Shown here: positions 26,773 through 36,649 of the stretch, piece after piece | Layout of the letters: each line of letters begins with the position of its first letter | How positions within the stretch are numbered: position 1 is the stretch's first letter | Source: a bacterium | GTDB taxonomy: Bacteria > Desulfobacterota > Desulfocorpusculales > Desulfocorpusculum | Assembly (NCBI GenBank): GCA_037481695.1 | Contig: JBBFLE010000007.1 | Coordinates: forward strand, 108,340-172,339 | Direction of reading: 5' to 3' | Length of the DNA stretch: 64,000 bases | Notes under the pieces: generated by a model | The model's database searches: none | What the model was told of the DNA's origin: nothing | Seen by the model: the letters and a program-made list of their open reading frames with translations, nothing else | Program-made: the position numbers and the translations under genes

Positions 26773-26783
26773 ACAGGGAACTA

Positions 26784-26816
26784 AGCCCTTACCTGTCTGC
26801 TGGTGAGGGCTTTTTT
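26784..26816 (+). terminator. Intrinsic terminator after tRNA-Leu
   Basis: AGCCCTTACC (26784-26793) pairs with GGTGAGGGCT (26802-26811; T-G and T-A pairs included) around a short loop, followed by TTTTTT. It ends the tRNA transcript. Confidence 0.88.
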
Positions 26817-26921
26817 GTGCTACGGTTACCCATTTTCACTGCTATATGAAAGAAGGCCCCCATAGAAAAAGCAGGCTACATGCTGGCATGAATCAGCCTG
26901 TCCGCGGATATCCAAAGGTTA

Positions 26922-26956
26922 GCCAGCATTATTCACCGATGGTGAACAATGCTGGC
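26922..26956. repeat. Large imperfect inverted repeat (16-base arms)
   Basis: Arms 26922-26937 and 26941-26956 are complementary at 15 of 16 positions around a GAT centre (core TTCACC-GAT-GGTGAA, outer GCCAGCATT/AATGCTGGC). No T run follows. It lies between tRNA-Leu and a transposase remnant. It could be an insertion-element end, a REP-like element or a regulator site; nothing in the window decides. Confidence 0.75.
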
Positions 26957-27091
26957 CAGTCGCAACAGACCTTGGAGAGTTGGGGGGGCTGGATCTCGTG
27001 ACCGTCTCTGCCTTGGATTGAGACTTGAGCTAAAAAGTGGTTGCATGGAAATCATGCAGAGATTTCCACCCCCAGGTATTTTAGAAACAAG

Positions 27092-27355
27092 TCATTTAGC
27101 AATGCTGGAGTAGCGCTCCTCGAGTGGGCCCAGTCGCTGCAAGACTTTGGCATAACTGTTGACTCCATGTGCTTTGCTAAGACCCGAGGCCAGCTTCCCC
27201 AGAGCCTCTTCAAAACGCTGTTTCATCCGGCTGCGCATCTGGGCTTCCTTGGGAGCTCGAGCCCAACTGCGGCAACAAAGCATAAGACCACCCTCGTGCT
27301 TGAGCCTCTTTACCTCTATGGTGGCGGCCTCGCTCTGTTGGATAATCACCATCCC
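27092..27355 (-). pseudogene. Transposase remnant, IS1634/IS4-like family
   Basis: An isolated ~86-codon fragment resembles the internal part of IS1634-type transposases: CCRSWARAPKEAQMRSRM, then RFEEALGKLASGLSKAHGV and YAKVLQRLGPLEERYSSIA. A stop lies directly upstream of the fragment and another ends it, so both termini of the protein are missing and it cannot be active. The catalytic region is absent. It indicates an old insertion next to the tRNA gene. The assignment rests on remembered family pattern, not on a search. Confidence 0.65.
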
Positions 27356-27557
27356 CTAGGCTGGTACCTTAACGAGGTCAGGAAGCCCACTCCAACCGCT
27401 GGAAGTCTGCCTTGTCAAGACCAATATTACGTAATCCAAGACTGCAAAGAGACCACCCTCTGTCTCACCCTAATAAAATCAACCTGTTAAGCTTGAAAAA
27501 CCTACACACCTACCCCTATCTCCACACATAAACAAGGAAGAAGTCAGTAAACTCGGG

Positions 27558-29864
27558 CTAGCCATCCAGTATCCGCCTGACTTTGTACACGAGGGCTTCT
27601 GGGGAAAAGGGTTTCTCTATGATATCCAAACCCTTTTCCAGCACACCTTTTTCCTCCATGAATTCTCCCGTGTACCCGGACATGTAGATAAATTTCAGTC
27701 CTGGAATCATTTCTCTGGCCTTTTGGGCCATCTCAGGCCCGGCCATTCCAGGAAGTACCACATCTGTGAGCACCAGATCCACTTTGGACTTCCGTTCTTG
27801 CAACAAGCTAAGGGCTGCTTCCCCGCTGGCAGCCTCCAGCACCTTGTAACCGTGACGCTCCAGGATGGTCCTAACCAGCTTTCTTACTGGAGCCGAATCC
27901 TCTACCACCAGAACCGTCTCGCTTCCTGAAAGCACGGCCTCTGAGGCAGCCCACGGCTCTCTATCCAAAACAGCTATGTCCTCAGCCTCCATGGGAAGAT
28001 ATATCTTGAAGGTGGTGCCTTGACCCGGCTCGCTGTAAGCCCAGATGTATCCATGGTTTTGTCTTACTATTCCATAAACCGTGGAGAGCCCGAGGCCTGT
28101 GCCTTTTCCCACTTCCTTTGTGGTGAAAAAGGGCTCAAAGATCCTCTCCAAGGTCTTAGGATCCATGCCCACTCCGGTGTCGGTCACCGAAAGCCTGACA
28201 TAAGGCCCTGGCGTCAGGCTGATCCCGTGGTCCCTGCCGTAGGACTCATCTAGATGGGCTATGTCTGTTTCCAAGAAAAGCTTCCCACCCTTGGGCATGG
28301 CATCCCTGGCATTGATCGCCAAGTTGAGTATGATTTGTTCCATCTGGTTGGGATCTATCTTTATCCACAAAGGTCTTGGGAAGAGCCTTGTGCTTAACCA
28401 GATGTTCTCCCCCAGCAGTGGGGCCAGCATGCGTGTAAAATTCCGAATCAATGAGTTCAGATCCATCACTTGGGGTCTTATGATCTGCTTGCGGCTAAAG
28501 GCCAGGAGCTGGCTGGTGATGGAAGCGGCTCTCATGGCTCCTTCTTTGATCTCACGTGCCTCGTCGTGGAAAGGCTCCCCGGCCTTGGTGGAGAGAAATA
28601 TGAGATCCGCATAGGCCAGCACACTGGTCAGGGCATTGTTGATCTCGTGGGCCACACCTCCTGCTAGCCTTCCCACGGCCTCCATCTTCTGGGCCTGCAA
28701 AAGCTCTTGTTCCAGGCGCCTCTGCTCCGTCACATCCAGAAGCACCACCCTGGCTACAAGCTTTCCTTCCCTGTTCCTGGAAAAATGGGAGTAGACCCTT
28801 GCCCAGATTTCCTTACCGTCCTTGGTTCGACCAGGGTACTCCACCACATGGGGAACCTCTTGACCCTGGAGAAGTCTACTGATGCGTTGCCTAAGGATTT
28901 CCTTGCCTTCATCTGTCCACAGGTCGTACCCGGTCATGGAGAGAAATTCCTCCCGGGAATAGCCGAAGACGCGGATCATGTAATTATTTATGGTCAAGAA
29001 ACGGGCTGTCTCCACATCTATCTCGTAAACACCGGCCGGTACCTGCTCAACCAGCTCCATGTACCTTGTCTCGGCTTCTTCCAGGGAGCGTTGGGCCATC
29101 TTTTGAGCTGTCACGTCCTTATAGATGGCGTAGATGCCATAGATCTCATCTCCAGACCTGATGGGGTAGCCTGTGATGACCACATCCAGGATTGAACCGT
29201 CCTTTTTTCTTCGCTGGGTCTCCAGGCACACAATTTCCCCTGCCAGCACCCTCCTTTGATTTTGGAATCCCTCTCCAGTGCGATCCTCAGGTTCAATGAG
29301 TTCCCACATGAGCCGGCCCACGGCCTCTTGCTGGCTGTATCCGAAAAGGCTTTGGAAAGCCTGGTTGATTCTGGTGATCCTGCCTTCCTGATCCAAGATG
29401 GCAGCGGCATCGGGCATTGCTGCAAAAAGCCCTTCCAAGAGGGCGTTGGTCCTTTGAAGCTCTTGTTGGGAGCGGATCACTTCGGTGACATCGGTCACGT
29501 TCCCCAACAAGGCCGCCTCACCTCTATACATGATTCTGTGGGCCAGAAGCACCACCCATCTCACTCCCTCTTTGGGGTTAAGGATCCTGAAGCTGTATGG
29601 CTCCGGGCTGAGGGTGCCCGCCAGGCGCTCACGAGCTTTGCTGCGGACCATCTCACGGTCCTCGGGATGGATGAACTCAAAGATATCAGACGAGTATATT
29701 TGGGCTGCATCTCTACCCAAGATCTTCTCGAAGGTTGGGTTCAAATAGATGATTCTATCGTGTTGAAACAGATAAATGCCCACCAGGGAATTTTCTACAA
29801 GAGTGAGAAAAAGCCTTCTTTCGGCATCCGAATCCCAGGGCTTAGGCGGGGTCTCCCTCTCCAT
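27558..29864 (-). CDS. PAS-domain hybrid sensor histidine kinase with C-terminal receiver domain
   Basis: 768 residues without membrane segments. Three PAS domains (about residues 15-130, 140-255, 265-385) precede the HisKA region with phosphorylated His406 (GGVAHEINN). The ATPase domain follows, with N box around Asn518, DTGVGMD and [15 protein letters not shown]. The receiver domain (650-768) has Asp701 (LTDVVLPGM) and a late lysine in EKPFSPEAL. It senses a cytoplasmic signal, possibly redox or small molecule; PAS cofactors cannot be told. No response regulator gene is adjacent, so the output partner is unknown. Confidence 0.93.
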   Translation of the reverse strand: MERETPPKPWDSDAERRLFLTLVENSLVGIYLFQHDRIIYLNPTFEKILGRDAAQIYSSDIFEFIHPEDREMVRSKARERLAGTLSPEPYSFRILNPKEGVRWVVLLAHRIMYRGEAALLGNVTDVTEVIRSQQELQRTNALLEGLFAAMPDAAAILDQEGRITRINQAFQSLFGYSQQEAVGRLMWELIEPEDRTGEGFQNQRRVLAGEIVCLETQRRKKDGSILDVVITGYPIRSGDEIYGIYAIYKDVTAQKMAQRSLEEAETRYMELVEQVPAGVYEIDVETARFLTINNYMIRVFGYSREEFLSMTGYDLWTDEGKEILRQRISRLLQGQEVPHVVEYPGRTKDGKEIWARVYSHFSRNREGKLVARVVLLDVTEQRRLEQELLQAQKMEAVGRLAGGVAHEINNALTSVLAYADLIFLSTKAGEPFHDEAREIKEGAMRAASITSQLLAFSRKQIIRPQVMDLNSLIRNFTRMLAPLLGENIWLSTRLFPRPLWIKIDPNQMEQIILNLAINARDAMPKGGKLFLETDIAHLDESYGRDHGISLTPGPYVRLSVTDTGVGMDPKTLERIFEPFFTTKEVGKGTGLGLSTVYGIVRQNHGYIWAYSEPGQGTTFKIYLPMEAEDIAVLDREPWAASEAVLSGSETVLVVEDSAPVRKLVRTILERHGYKVLEAASGEAALSLLQERKSKVDLVLTDVVLPGMAGPEMAQKAREMIPGLKFIYMSGYTGEFMEEKGVLEKGLDIIEKPFSPEALVYKVRRILDG

Positions 29865-30089
29865 CTGCTTTTCTCCATTCCAGGCTCAGGGCCTCTCAAT
29901 GATAACACACCCAGGTGGCAGGGAAATATCTTAAGCACTCCCCCAAAAACATTTCAAGAAAGTCAGGTTCCTTTGATCAAACTGAATCCAGGGAAACGGG
30001 GCCTGTTTCCTCTATTTGCCTCGGGCTGTGGCGTGATATGATTGAAATCCACAAACTCCTTGAATTCCAGGTGCAACGGTGCAGCAAGA

Positions 30090-30554
30090 ATGAGAAAGAC
30101 CATACTGGTTGTTTACCACTCCCAATCTGGAAACACCTTGAGCATGGCCAAAGAGGTGGCCGATGGGGCGGCCTCCATCCCGGGTGTCAGGGCAGTGCTA
30201 AAGAGGGCTACTGAAACACAGGCCAGGGATCTGCTGGATTGTGACGGCCTTATTCTGGGCTCCCCCGAATACTTTGGTTACATGGCAGGAGCCTTGAAGG
30301 ACCTCTTTGACAGAACATACGAGCAACTGAGAGGGCACCCCAGGATATTTCGGAAGCCCTATGCGGTTTTCATAAGCGCCGGCAATGACGGCCAGGGTGC
30401 TTTGCACAGCATCGAGCGCATATGTATCGGTTATCAGTTCAAAAAGGTGCAATCGCCCGTTGTCGCAAAGGGCCCGGTAACAGAGCAAGTCCTGGAGCGC
30501 TGCAGAGAATTGGGTCAGACCATGGCAGCGGGATGCGAAGCGGGAATCTTTTGA
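30090..30554 (+). CDS. Flavodoxin-like protein (FMN-binding, WrbA/flavodoxin fold)
   Basis: 154 residues. The phosphate-binding loop VVYHSQSGNTLSMA, the GLILGSPEYFGYMAG strand-loop and the SAGNDGQGAL region are those of flavodoxin-fold proteins that carry FMN. The ATG at 30090 starts at the first conserved strand; the upstream in-frame ATG at 30042 would add an unconserved tail. Its 3' end is 14 bases from the convergent CoA-transferase gene. It may act as a low-potential electron carrier. Confidence 0.85.
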   Translation: MRKTILVVYHSQSGNTLSMAKEVADGAASIPGVRAVLKRATETQARDLLDCDGLILGSPEYFGYMAGALKDLFDRTYEQLRGHPRIFRKPYAVFISAGNDGQGALHSIERICIGYQFKKVQSPVVAKGPVTEQVLERCRELGQTMAAGCEAGIF

Positions 30555-30568
30555 AGACTCACATTTAC

Positions 30569-32062
30569 TCACTCAAGCTTCAAATCAGGCAGCATGGAGC
30601 CATGCTCCAGAAGATTTCTGTGCAGCTCAAAGCAACGGGAAAGGTCATGGCGAATGTGACCCAGGGGAGCCTCCTGCAGGTAGCGCAGGAGGTAATCCTT
30701 GTAAGCCGGGTGGGCGCACCTCTCTATGATCCTCTGTGCCCTTTGGGCAGGACCCAGTCCACGCAGATCCGCAAGCCCCTGCTCTGTGACCAGTATTTGC
30801 ACTGAATGCTCGTTGTTGTCCACATGAGGGCACATGGGCACTATGTGGGATATTCTCCCTCCCTTGCTGATGGAAGGGCACATAAAGATGGAAAGGTAAC
30901 TGTTTCTGGTGAACTCACCGCTTCCACCCACCCCGTTCATTATGTGCTGACCGCACACGTGGGTTGAGTTCACGTTACCATAAATATCCGCTTCCAAGGC
31001 TGTGTTCATGGCTATTACCCCAAGCCGCCTTATGATTCCAGGGTGATTGCTCAGCTCCTGGGGTCTTAGCACTATCTTGGAAGCAAAAAAGTCCATGTTG
31101 GATATCACCTTGTCCATGCAAGAAGGGCTCAGGTTAAGACTGGCGGCACTGGCCCCCAAGAGCCTGCCATCCATCATGAGATCCACCAAGGCATCCTGGT
31201 AAACCTCCGAGTACATCTGGAAGGGAGGCACATCCGGGTGCTCTCCCAAACTGGCCATGACAGCATTGGCCACATTGCCCACCCCTGACTGAAGCGGCAG
31301 GAATTCCTTGGGTATTCTGCCTGCAGAGACCTCATCCAGGAGAAAGCGTACCACATGGTGGGCAATGCGCTGGGAAACTTCATCAGGGGGTGAGAAGCCA
31401 GGCACGTGGTCCGGCTCGTTTGTTTCCACTATGCCCATGACCTTAAGGGGATCCACCACCGCGTAAGGCCATCCGATCTTTGTCAGAGGATGGTGTATGG
31501 GTATGGGGTTCCTGTGGGGGGGAGGCGGAAGCACCAGTATGTCTGCCATTTCCCGCAGCCTGGGGGACTGGCTGTGGTTGATCTCTATGATCACCTTTTG
31601 GGCGTGTTGGAGAAAGGTGGGGGAAGCTCCTATGGAGGTGGTCAAATAGACGCGGCCGTCAGGGGTTATCTCCGTGGCCTCTATGACCGCGAAATCTATT
31701 TTGCCGAAGAACCCGAAGATGACCGCCTGGGGTACGTGGGAAAGATGCATGTCCACGTACTCCACCTCCTGGGAGTTGATCTGTTTGCGCAAAGTGGGAG
31801 AGGACTGGTAAGGGGCCCGCCATGAGATGGCCTGCGCCCGGGCCATCTCTTCGTCCAAGTTCTCATCCGTGGAAGCCCCTGTCAGAACCCTTAATTTAAA
31901 GGGCTCACCCCGGCCATGGAGTTCCCTGGCCCTGGCAGCCAGGGCCTTTGGTACTGCTTTGGCCGAGGCCGCAGCTCCAAAGCCACTGAATGTGACCGTG
32001 GATCCGTGGGGGATAAAGGATGCTGCTTCCTCTGCACTGATCAGCGGGTAACGGGATTTCAT
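30569..32062 (-). CDS. Acetyl-CoA hydrolase/transferase family CoA-transferase
   Basis: 497 residues of the class I CoA-transferase type represented by Ach1, Cat1 and succinyl-CoA:acetate CoA-transferase. The likely catalytic glutamate is Glu286 in MYSEVYQDAL. Other motifs: FSGFG near the start, GVGNVANAVMASLGEH, and IYGNVNSTHVCGQHIMNGVGGSGEF, which forms the oxyanion/CoA region. ATG 32062 has GGAGG upstream, unlike the ATG 30 bases further out. It may move CoA between acetyl- or propionyl-CoA and succinate or acetate during organic acid oxidation. Confidence 0.9.
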   Translation of the reverse strand: MKSRYPLISAEEAASFIPHGSTVTFSGFGAAASAKAVPKALAARARELHGRGEPFKLRVLTGASTDENLDEEMARAQAISWRAPYQSSPTLRKQINSQEVEYVDMHLSHVPQAVIFGFFGKIDFAVIEATEITPDGRVYLTTSIGASPTFLQHAQKVIIEINHSQSPRLREMADILVLPPPPHRNPIPIHHPLTKIGWPYAVVDPLKVMGIVETNEPDHVPGFSPPDEVSQRIAHHVVRFLLDEVSAGRIPKEFLPLQSGVGNVANAVMASLGEHPDVPPFQMYSEVYQDALVDLMMDGRLLGASAASLNLSPSCMDKVISNMDFFASKIVLRPQELSNHPGIIRRLGVIAMNTALEADIYGNVNSTHVCGQHIMNGVGGSGEFTRNSYLSIFMCPSISKGGRISHIVPMCPHVDNNEHSVQILVTEQGLADLRGLGPAQRAQRIIERCAHPAYKDYLLRYLQEAPLGHIRHDLSRCFELHRNLLEHGSMLPDLKLE

Positions 32063-32133
32063 AGCCGTGCCAACCTCCGCTCCAGATTGCATCCAGAATC
32101 AGGATTCCCAATAGACCTCGCCAACCCCATACT

Positions 32134-32139
32134 ATTATA
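32134..32139 (-). promoter_or_regulatory. Candidate -10 box of the CoA-transferase gene
   Basis: TATAAT on the minus strand, 71 bases before the start at 32062. The -35 region is weak (CTGTCA at 17-base spacing), so this is tentative. Confidence 0.35.
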
Positions 32140-32155
32140 GCCGAGGTATTGTGGA

Positions 32156-32296
32156 TTGACAGGCGAAAATCTGGTCCGAGTCTTATGGGGCCAGAAAAAG
32201 CCTTGGGCGACCCCGTGATGTTGTGGGGAAAAGGCTCTGTGTTCAGAACTGCTTAGACGGGGTTCTGCGCGGCCAGAGCCCTTGGGCCGCAGGGCT
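32156..32296 (+). promoter_or_regulatory. Promoter-like element and three-hairpin leader before the ABC exporter
   Basis: A perfect TTGACA (32156-32161) lies upstream, with no good -10 but a TCTTAT at 32181. Three successive stems follow: AGCCTT/AAGGCT (32199-32204, 32231-32236) enclosing CCCC/GGGG; AGAAC/GTTCT (32245-32249, 32262-32266); and GCGGCC/GGCCGC (32269-32274, 32285-32290). No reading frame occupies this part. It matches no riboswitch class I recognise and may be a regulatory leader. Confidence 0.4.
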
Positions 32297-32338
32297 GGAG
32301 ATGCATTTTTGGGAAAAAGCCTTGGCTGGGAGAGATGG

Positions 32339-33265
32339 ATGTCAGAGCAGAATCAGGTTCCGGTCATAGAGGCTCGTGATCTGAGAAAGACCTTCGGCAG
32401 CATCGTGGCAGTGGAAGATGTGTGCTTTGTGGTGCAAAGGGGAGAGTGTTTCGGGCTTCTGGGGCCCAATGGAGCAGGCAAGACCTCCACCATCAGGATG
32501 ACTTACGGTTTTTCACCCCTTTCTGGGGGCAGCCTGAGGGTCTTCGGGCTGGACATAAGGGATCACTGGAGGCTCATAAGAGCCAGACTGGGTGTCTGTC
32601 AGCAGGAAAACAGCCTGGATCCTGATCTTTCAGTGCAAGAGAACCTGGAGGTCTTTGCCAGGTACTTCGACATCCCCATCCCCCAGGCCAGGAGCAGGGC
32701 CTTGGAACTGCTCAGATTCGTGGGACTGGAGCACCGCAGCCGCTCTCCTGTGTCACAGCTCTCAGGAGGAATGATGCGGCGTCTTGTGCTTGCCCGTTCC
32801 CTCATAAACAGTCCGGAGCTACTGATCCTGGATGAGCCTACCACAGGCCTGGATCCACAATCCAGGCATCAGGTCTGGGAGCGCTTGGAAGCGCTAAAGA
32901 AAAGGGGCATGTCCATCCTGATCACCACCCATTACATGGAGGAGGCTGCCAGACTTTGTGACAGGCTGATCATCATGGATCACGGCAGGGTCCTCACCCA
33001 GGGATCCCCCTCGGATCTCATCAAGAAGTACGTGGGGAAAAATGTCATAGAGCTTAGCAGTCCCACCGAGGAAATCCGCGCATTCATAAGGGATCGAGGT
33101 CTGGATCACGAGGATTTGGGCCACAGACTGCTCATCTACACCCAAGAAGGGCAGGGGCTTTTTGATCTTCTTTGCAGGGGCCTTTCGGCCCAGGACTGCA
33201 TACTTCGCATGGCCACCCTGGAAGATGTTTTCTTGAAGCTCACAGGGAGGGAATTGAGGGAATGA
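32339..33265 (+). CDS. ABC transporter ATP-binding protein (NodI/CcmA/drug-exporter type)
   Basis: 308 residues. Walker A GPNGAGKTSTIRM, Q-loop VCQQENSLDPDLSV, signature SQLSGGMMRRLVLARSL, Walker B LLILDEPTTGLD and H-loop SILITTHYMEEAARL are all present. The C-terminal extension (~60 residues) is as in DrrA/NodI exporters. The ATG at 32339 follows GGGAGAG. Its stop overlaps the permease start (ATGA). The exported compound is unknown. Confidence 0.92.
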   Translation: MSEQNQVPVIEARDLRKTFGSIVAVEDVCFVVQRGECFGLLGPNGAGKTSTIRMTYGFSPLSGGSLRVFGLDIRDHWRLIRARLGVCQQENSLDPDLSVQENLEVFARYFDIPIPQARSRALELLRFVGLEHRSRSPVSQLSGGMMRRLVLARSLINSPELLILDEPTTGLDPQSRHQVWERLEALKKRGMSILITTHYMEEAARLCDRLIIMDHGRVLTQGSPSDLIKKYVGKNVIELSSPTEEIRAFIRDRGLDHEDLGHRLLIYTQEGQGLFDLLCRGLSAQDCILRMATLEDVFLKLTGRELRE

Positions 33266-34044
33266 GCCGCTGGAACATATCGAGGCGCTTCATGAGAGTC
33301 TGGGAGAGAAACCTGAGGGTTTACCGAAGGACCTGGGCCATCAGCTTCATCCCCCCTGTGTTGGAGCCTGTCCTGTACCTGCTGGCCTTTGGGGTGGGGT
33401 TAAGCGCCCTTGTGGGTGAGGTGCACTATCGCGGATCACGGCTATCCTATGTGACTTTTATAGCCCCATCCCTTCTTTCCATAAACATCATGTACAACTC
33501 CTTTTTCGAGAACACCTATGCCTCCTTTGTGCGCATGTATTACCAAAAGACCTTCGATGCCATGCTGGCTACGCCCCTTTCCCTGGAGGAGGTGATCACA
33601 GGTGAGATCGTTTGGGGGGCTACCAAGTCAGTCCTGGCCACGGTCTTGATGCTGTGCGTGGTGAGTCTCTTTGGCCTGATACACTATCCCCACGGTCTAT
33701 TGATCTTGCCCTTGGCTTTGCTGGGTGGCATTGCCTTTGGCTCCATGGGCATGCTTTTTACTTCTTTTGTGCCCCACATAGAGATGTTCAACCTGCCCAT
33801 TTTCCTCCTCATAAGCCCCATGTTCCTCTTCAGCGGGACGTTCTTCCCCCTGGAGGTGCTTCCCCAGTGGGTAAGACCACTGGCCTGGGCACTTCCTCTG
33901 ACTCACCTGGTGGAGGCCTCCAGGTCCCTGGCCCTGGGGCGTTTGGAGATGGAGCTTTTCTGGCACCTCCTGTACCTGAGCCTGCTAAGTTCAATATTGT
34001 TCCCCCTGGCAATAAGCAGGATGAGGGCCAGGCTCATTAAGTAA
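33262..34044 (+). CDS. ABC-2 type permease (NodJ-like)
   Basis: 260 residues with six hydrophobic segments of the ABC-2 fold: LEPVLYLLAFGVGLSALV, FIAPSLLSINIMYNSFFE, and the family motif LFLISPMFLFSGTFFPLE-like sequence (here FLLISPMFLFSGTFFPLEVLP) before the last helices. It overlaps the ATPase gene by 4 bases, giving a two-gene exporter of the NodIJ/DrrAB kind. Confidence 0.9.
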   Translation: MSRWNISRRFMRVWERNLRVYRRTWAISFIPPVLEPVLYLLAFGVGLSALVGEVHYRGSRLSYVTFIAPSLLSINIMYNSFFENTYASFVRMYYQKTFDAMLATPLSLEEVITGEIVWGATKSVLATVLMLCVVSLFGLIHYPHGLLILPLALLGGIAFGSMGMLFTSFVPHIEMFNLPIFLLISPMFLFSGTFFPLEVLPQWVRPLAWALPLTHLVEASRSLALGRLEMELFWHLLYLSLLSSILFPLAISRMRARLIK

Positions 34045-34181
34045 GGTGGCTGGTCTTGAGTCAAAAAAAGGTGGAATCTCGGATGGAAAGTCAAGGTGCG
34101 CATTTTCATCAATGGAGTCAGCCCTGGGTATCTTGGGCTCACCCCCTCTCATACAGCCCTTGTGAACAAGCGGGGGCAATT

Positions 34182-35345
34182 TCAATAAAGGAACATGGGC
34201 TTACCCATCACATGTCTTACCTTGGGGCGGTATTGCTCCATATCATAGAGTTCTCTTACGTCCACACGCTTCTGACCTGTGGTTATGGTGCTCAGAGGTA
34301 TGTCTGTGTAGATGCCTTGGTGAAGGGCCACCAACCTGCCGTAGATGCCCTTGAGGGCAAGGGTTACTGCCATGGTGGCGTAATTGACCGCCACCATCAG
34401 GTCTAGGGAATCCGGCGCGCCGCTTCTCATCAGGTAGGAGAGCTGCTGAAAGATGATGTCTTCTCCGGTTAGTTTCCTCAATATCTCACCAGTTTCAAGG
34501 CCTATCCCACCCAGTTTCTTGTGGCCGTATGCGTCGGCCTCGCCCCTTTGGATCATTTCTTTGCCTATCATGCGGGCGCCTTCGGAGATGGTCAGCATGG
34601 CGTAGTTGCTGGGATTGGCCCTCTTGTCCTCCATGATGAGGCCTGCCAGTTTCTCCGGGTCAAAGGGCACTTCCGAGATTATGGCCCTGTCCACCCCGGC
34701 AAGGTAAGCGGAGATAAGAGATGTCTCCCCGCAATACCGCCCGAAGAGTTCTATTACTGCTATGCGCTCGTGGGAGCCCGCCGAGGTTCTCAAGGCGTGG
34801 ATAAAGTTTACGCTCCTGGTCACCGCGGTGGAGAACCCGATGCAGTAGTCGGTGCCGAAAACATCGTTGTCCATGGTCTTGGGTATCGCCACTATGGGAA
34901 AGCCCTCTCTGTGGAGTCTTTCGGCAAAGCTCAAGGTGTCATCTCCGCCTATGGGAATGAGGCAGTCCACACCCAGGTGGGAGAGCACCTTGAGAACGTG
35001 CCCGGTGAAATCCCCTTTTTCCTGCCCCTGGGGTAACTGCTCCCTGAGGAATCCCGGCAGCTCCTTGGGCCGGACAGCCCCAGGATTGGTCCTGGAGGTG
35101 TGCAGGTAAGTCCCTCCTGTGCGGTCTATGGTGCGCACCATGGCCTTGTCCAGCCAAAGCAGGTTTTCCTGAAAGCTCTGTGGCTCATCCGGGTTGAAAT
35201 TAAGAAGTCCGGCCCATCCCTTTCTGATGCCTAGAACCTTAAGCCCCTCATCTATGGCTCTGTAAACTATGGTTTTTATGCACGGGTTGAGACCAGGCAC
35301 GTCTCCCCCGCCGGTCAAGACTCCCACCACCTTAGGCTTTCTCAT
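34182..35345 (-). CDS. pfp: 6-phosphofructokinase, PPi-dependent type
   Basis: 387 residues. It phosphorylates fructose-6-phosphate. Two positions that set phosphoryl donor choice carry the pyrophosphate-type residues: Asp in [11 protein letters not shown] (ATP enzymes have Gly) and Lys in IPKTMDNDV (ATP enzymes have Gly). Other motifs: [15 protein letters not shown] at the N terminus, GFSTAVTRS and [12 protein letters not shown]. With PPi the step is reversible and saves ATP, useful to an anaerobe that makes PPi from sulfate activation and acid-CoA ligases. A GGAGAAGG site precedes the ATG. Confidence 0.92.
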   Translation of the reverse strand: MRKPKVVGVLTGGGDVPGLNPCIKTIVYRAIDEGLKVLGIRKGWAGLLNFNPDEPQSFQENLLWLDKAMVRTIDRTGGTYLHTSRTNPGAVRPKELPGFLREQLPQGQEKGDFTGHVLKVLSHLGVDCLIPIGGDDTLSFAERLHREGFPIVAIPKTMDNDVFGTDYCIGFSTAVTRSVNFIHALRTSAGSHERIAVIELFGRYCGETSLISAYLAGVDRAIISEVPFDPEKLAGLIMEDKRANPSNYAMLTISEGARMIGKEMIQRGEADAYGHKKLGGIGLETGEILRKLTGEDIIFQQLSYLMRSGAPDSLDLMVAVNYATMAVTLALKGIYGRLVALHQGIYTDIPLSTITTGQKRVDVRELYDMEQYRPKVRHVMGKPMFLY

Positions 35346-35758
35346 GTTCCTTCTCCTGGCTGATTACACTCAACTTACCCTAGAAGGCATTACCCATTCC
35401 ATTTACCAAGCATGGGGCGTTCAGTCCCAATCCATGGCATCCCAAAGCTGATTCCATCAGCTAGGCTCAAGAAGACTTCCTCTGTTACTCCATGATGAGT
35501 CAAGCCAGCATGACTAAAGACAAGCTGTGGGCCAGGGACCTTGGCTTCCAACTCTCCTGGCTTGAAGTATGATCCTTGCTGCACCAGGCCCCTGGAAGAT
35601 CAAGGGCCTTATAGTGCATGCCCAATTTGGGATTTTTCCATCGGAAGCTTTGGGCGTCAAGACAGCTGCTCTGGCGGGTCAGCTCATGGATGATGTATTC
35701 TGGGTTTGGTTTGGATGAAAAGAGTGCCAGCAGCTTTTGGTGCCCAAGGGGACAAGAG
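35346..35758. other. Intergenic region between divergent pfp and amidohydrolase genes
   Basis: About 410 bases with no supported gene. Apart from the ribosome sites of the two flanking genes I see no clear promoter pair, hairpin with T run or repeat. An in-frame extension of the amidohydrolase back to 35618 lacks family character. Confidence 0.4.
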
Positions 35759-36607
35759 ATGTTGTTGTCGGATCTGACTTCCACACCAGTGGTGGACTCC
35801 CACGTGCACGTTTTTCCGGATCGTCTGGCCCAAGCAGTGAGAAAATGGTTTTCGTGCCATGCTTGGGAATTCTATGAGCATGGCAGCGCTGAGCAACTCC
35901 TAAGCAAGCTCTTCAAAGCTGGTTTGCACGGGGCAGTGCTTTTGGCCTATGCCCACAAGCCTGGGATTTCCCAGGGCTTGAACGAGTTTGTGGCCAATTT
36001 GACAGAGAAATTCCCCCGGGCCGTGGGCCTGGCCACAGTGCACCCGGGGGACAGGGACCCCAGGGGAATTCTGAGGAGGGCTTTTCAGGAGCTGAAATTG
36101 AAGGGGGTAAAGTTGCACTGCCATGTGCAGCTTGTGGCCCCCGATGACCCGGTTCTGGATTGGGTTTACCAAACAGCCTTGGACTGGGGGTTTCCGGTTA
36201 TCATTCATGCCGGCAATGAGCCCTACACACCGGCCTACGGTTTGGATGTAAGACAAATAACAGGCGCCCACAGGGTAGAGCGGGTCCTGAAGCGCTTCCC
36301 AGAGCTAAAATTGATAGTTCCGCATCTGGGTTTTGGGGAGTCACAGCTCTTCTACGCACTCCTGGACAAATATCCCAACCTGTACCTGGACACCACCATG
36401 ATGCTGGCCGGGTTTTTCCCGGTGTGTGTAGAAAGAGAGCCCTTGTTGCGCTACTGTCAGAGGATCCTATACGGAAGCGATTATCCACACATTCCTTATG
36501 AATGGGACAGGGAGCTCAAGGCGCTCATTAGCCTGGAACTGGGGGATGCTCCTAATGGAATGATTTTGTGGGAGAATGCCAGGGAGCTTTTTGGTTTTGG
36601 GCTTTGA
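35759..36607 (+). CDS. Amidohydrolase-2 family metal-dependent hydrolase
   Basis: 282 residues, a TIM-barrel amidohydrolase related to ACMSD/gamma-resorcylate decarboxylase proteins. Metal and active-site motifs: PVVDSHVHVFPD at the N terminus, GVKLHCHVQ, PVIIHAGNEP, LIVPHLGF and ILYGSDYPHIPY. The ATG at 35759 has AAGGGG upstream and starts just before the HxH motif. Members hydrolyse or decarboxylate cyclic or aromatic compounds; the exact reaction is not readable. It is followed after 42 bases by a radical SAM gene. Confidence 0.87.
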   Translation: MLLSDLTSTPVVDSHVHVFPDRLAQAVRKWFSCHAWEFYEHGSAEQLLSKLFKAGLHGAVLLAYAHKPGISQGLNEFVANLTEKFPRAVGLATVHPGDRDPRGILRRAFQELKLKGVKLHCHVQLVAPDDPVLDWVYQTALDWGFPVIIHAGNEPYTPAYGLDVRQITGAHRVERVLKRFPELKLIVPHLGFGESQLFYALLDKYPNLYLDTTMMLAGFFPVCVEREPLLRYCQRILYGSDYPHIPYEWDRELKALISLELGDAPNGMILWENARELFGFGL

Positions 36608-36649
36608 ATCTCAACCATTCAAACTGCCTTGGCAGGAGGTGAGGCTGTC

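Noticed and set aside
27041..27490. 149-codon plus-strand frame near tRNA-Leu
   Set aside because: It overlaps the minus-strand transposase remnant, has no ribosome site and looks like random composition.
30042..30089. N-terminal extension of the flavodoxin-like protein
   Set aside because: The extra residues precede the first beta strand of the fold and are not typical of the family; the ATG at 30090 fits better.
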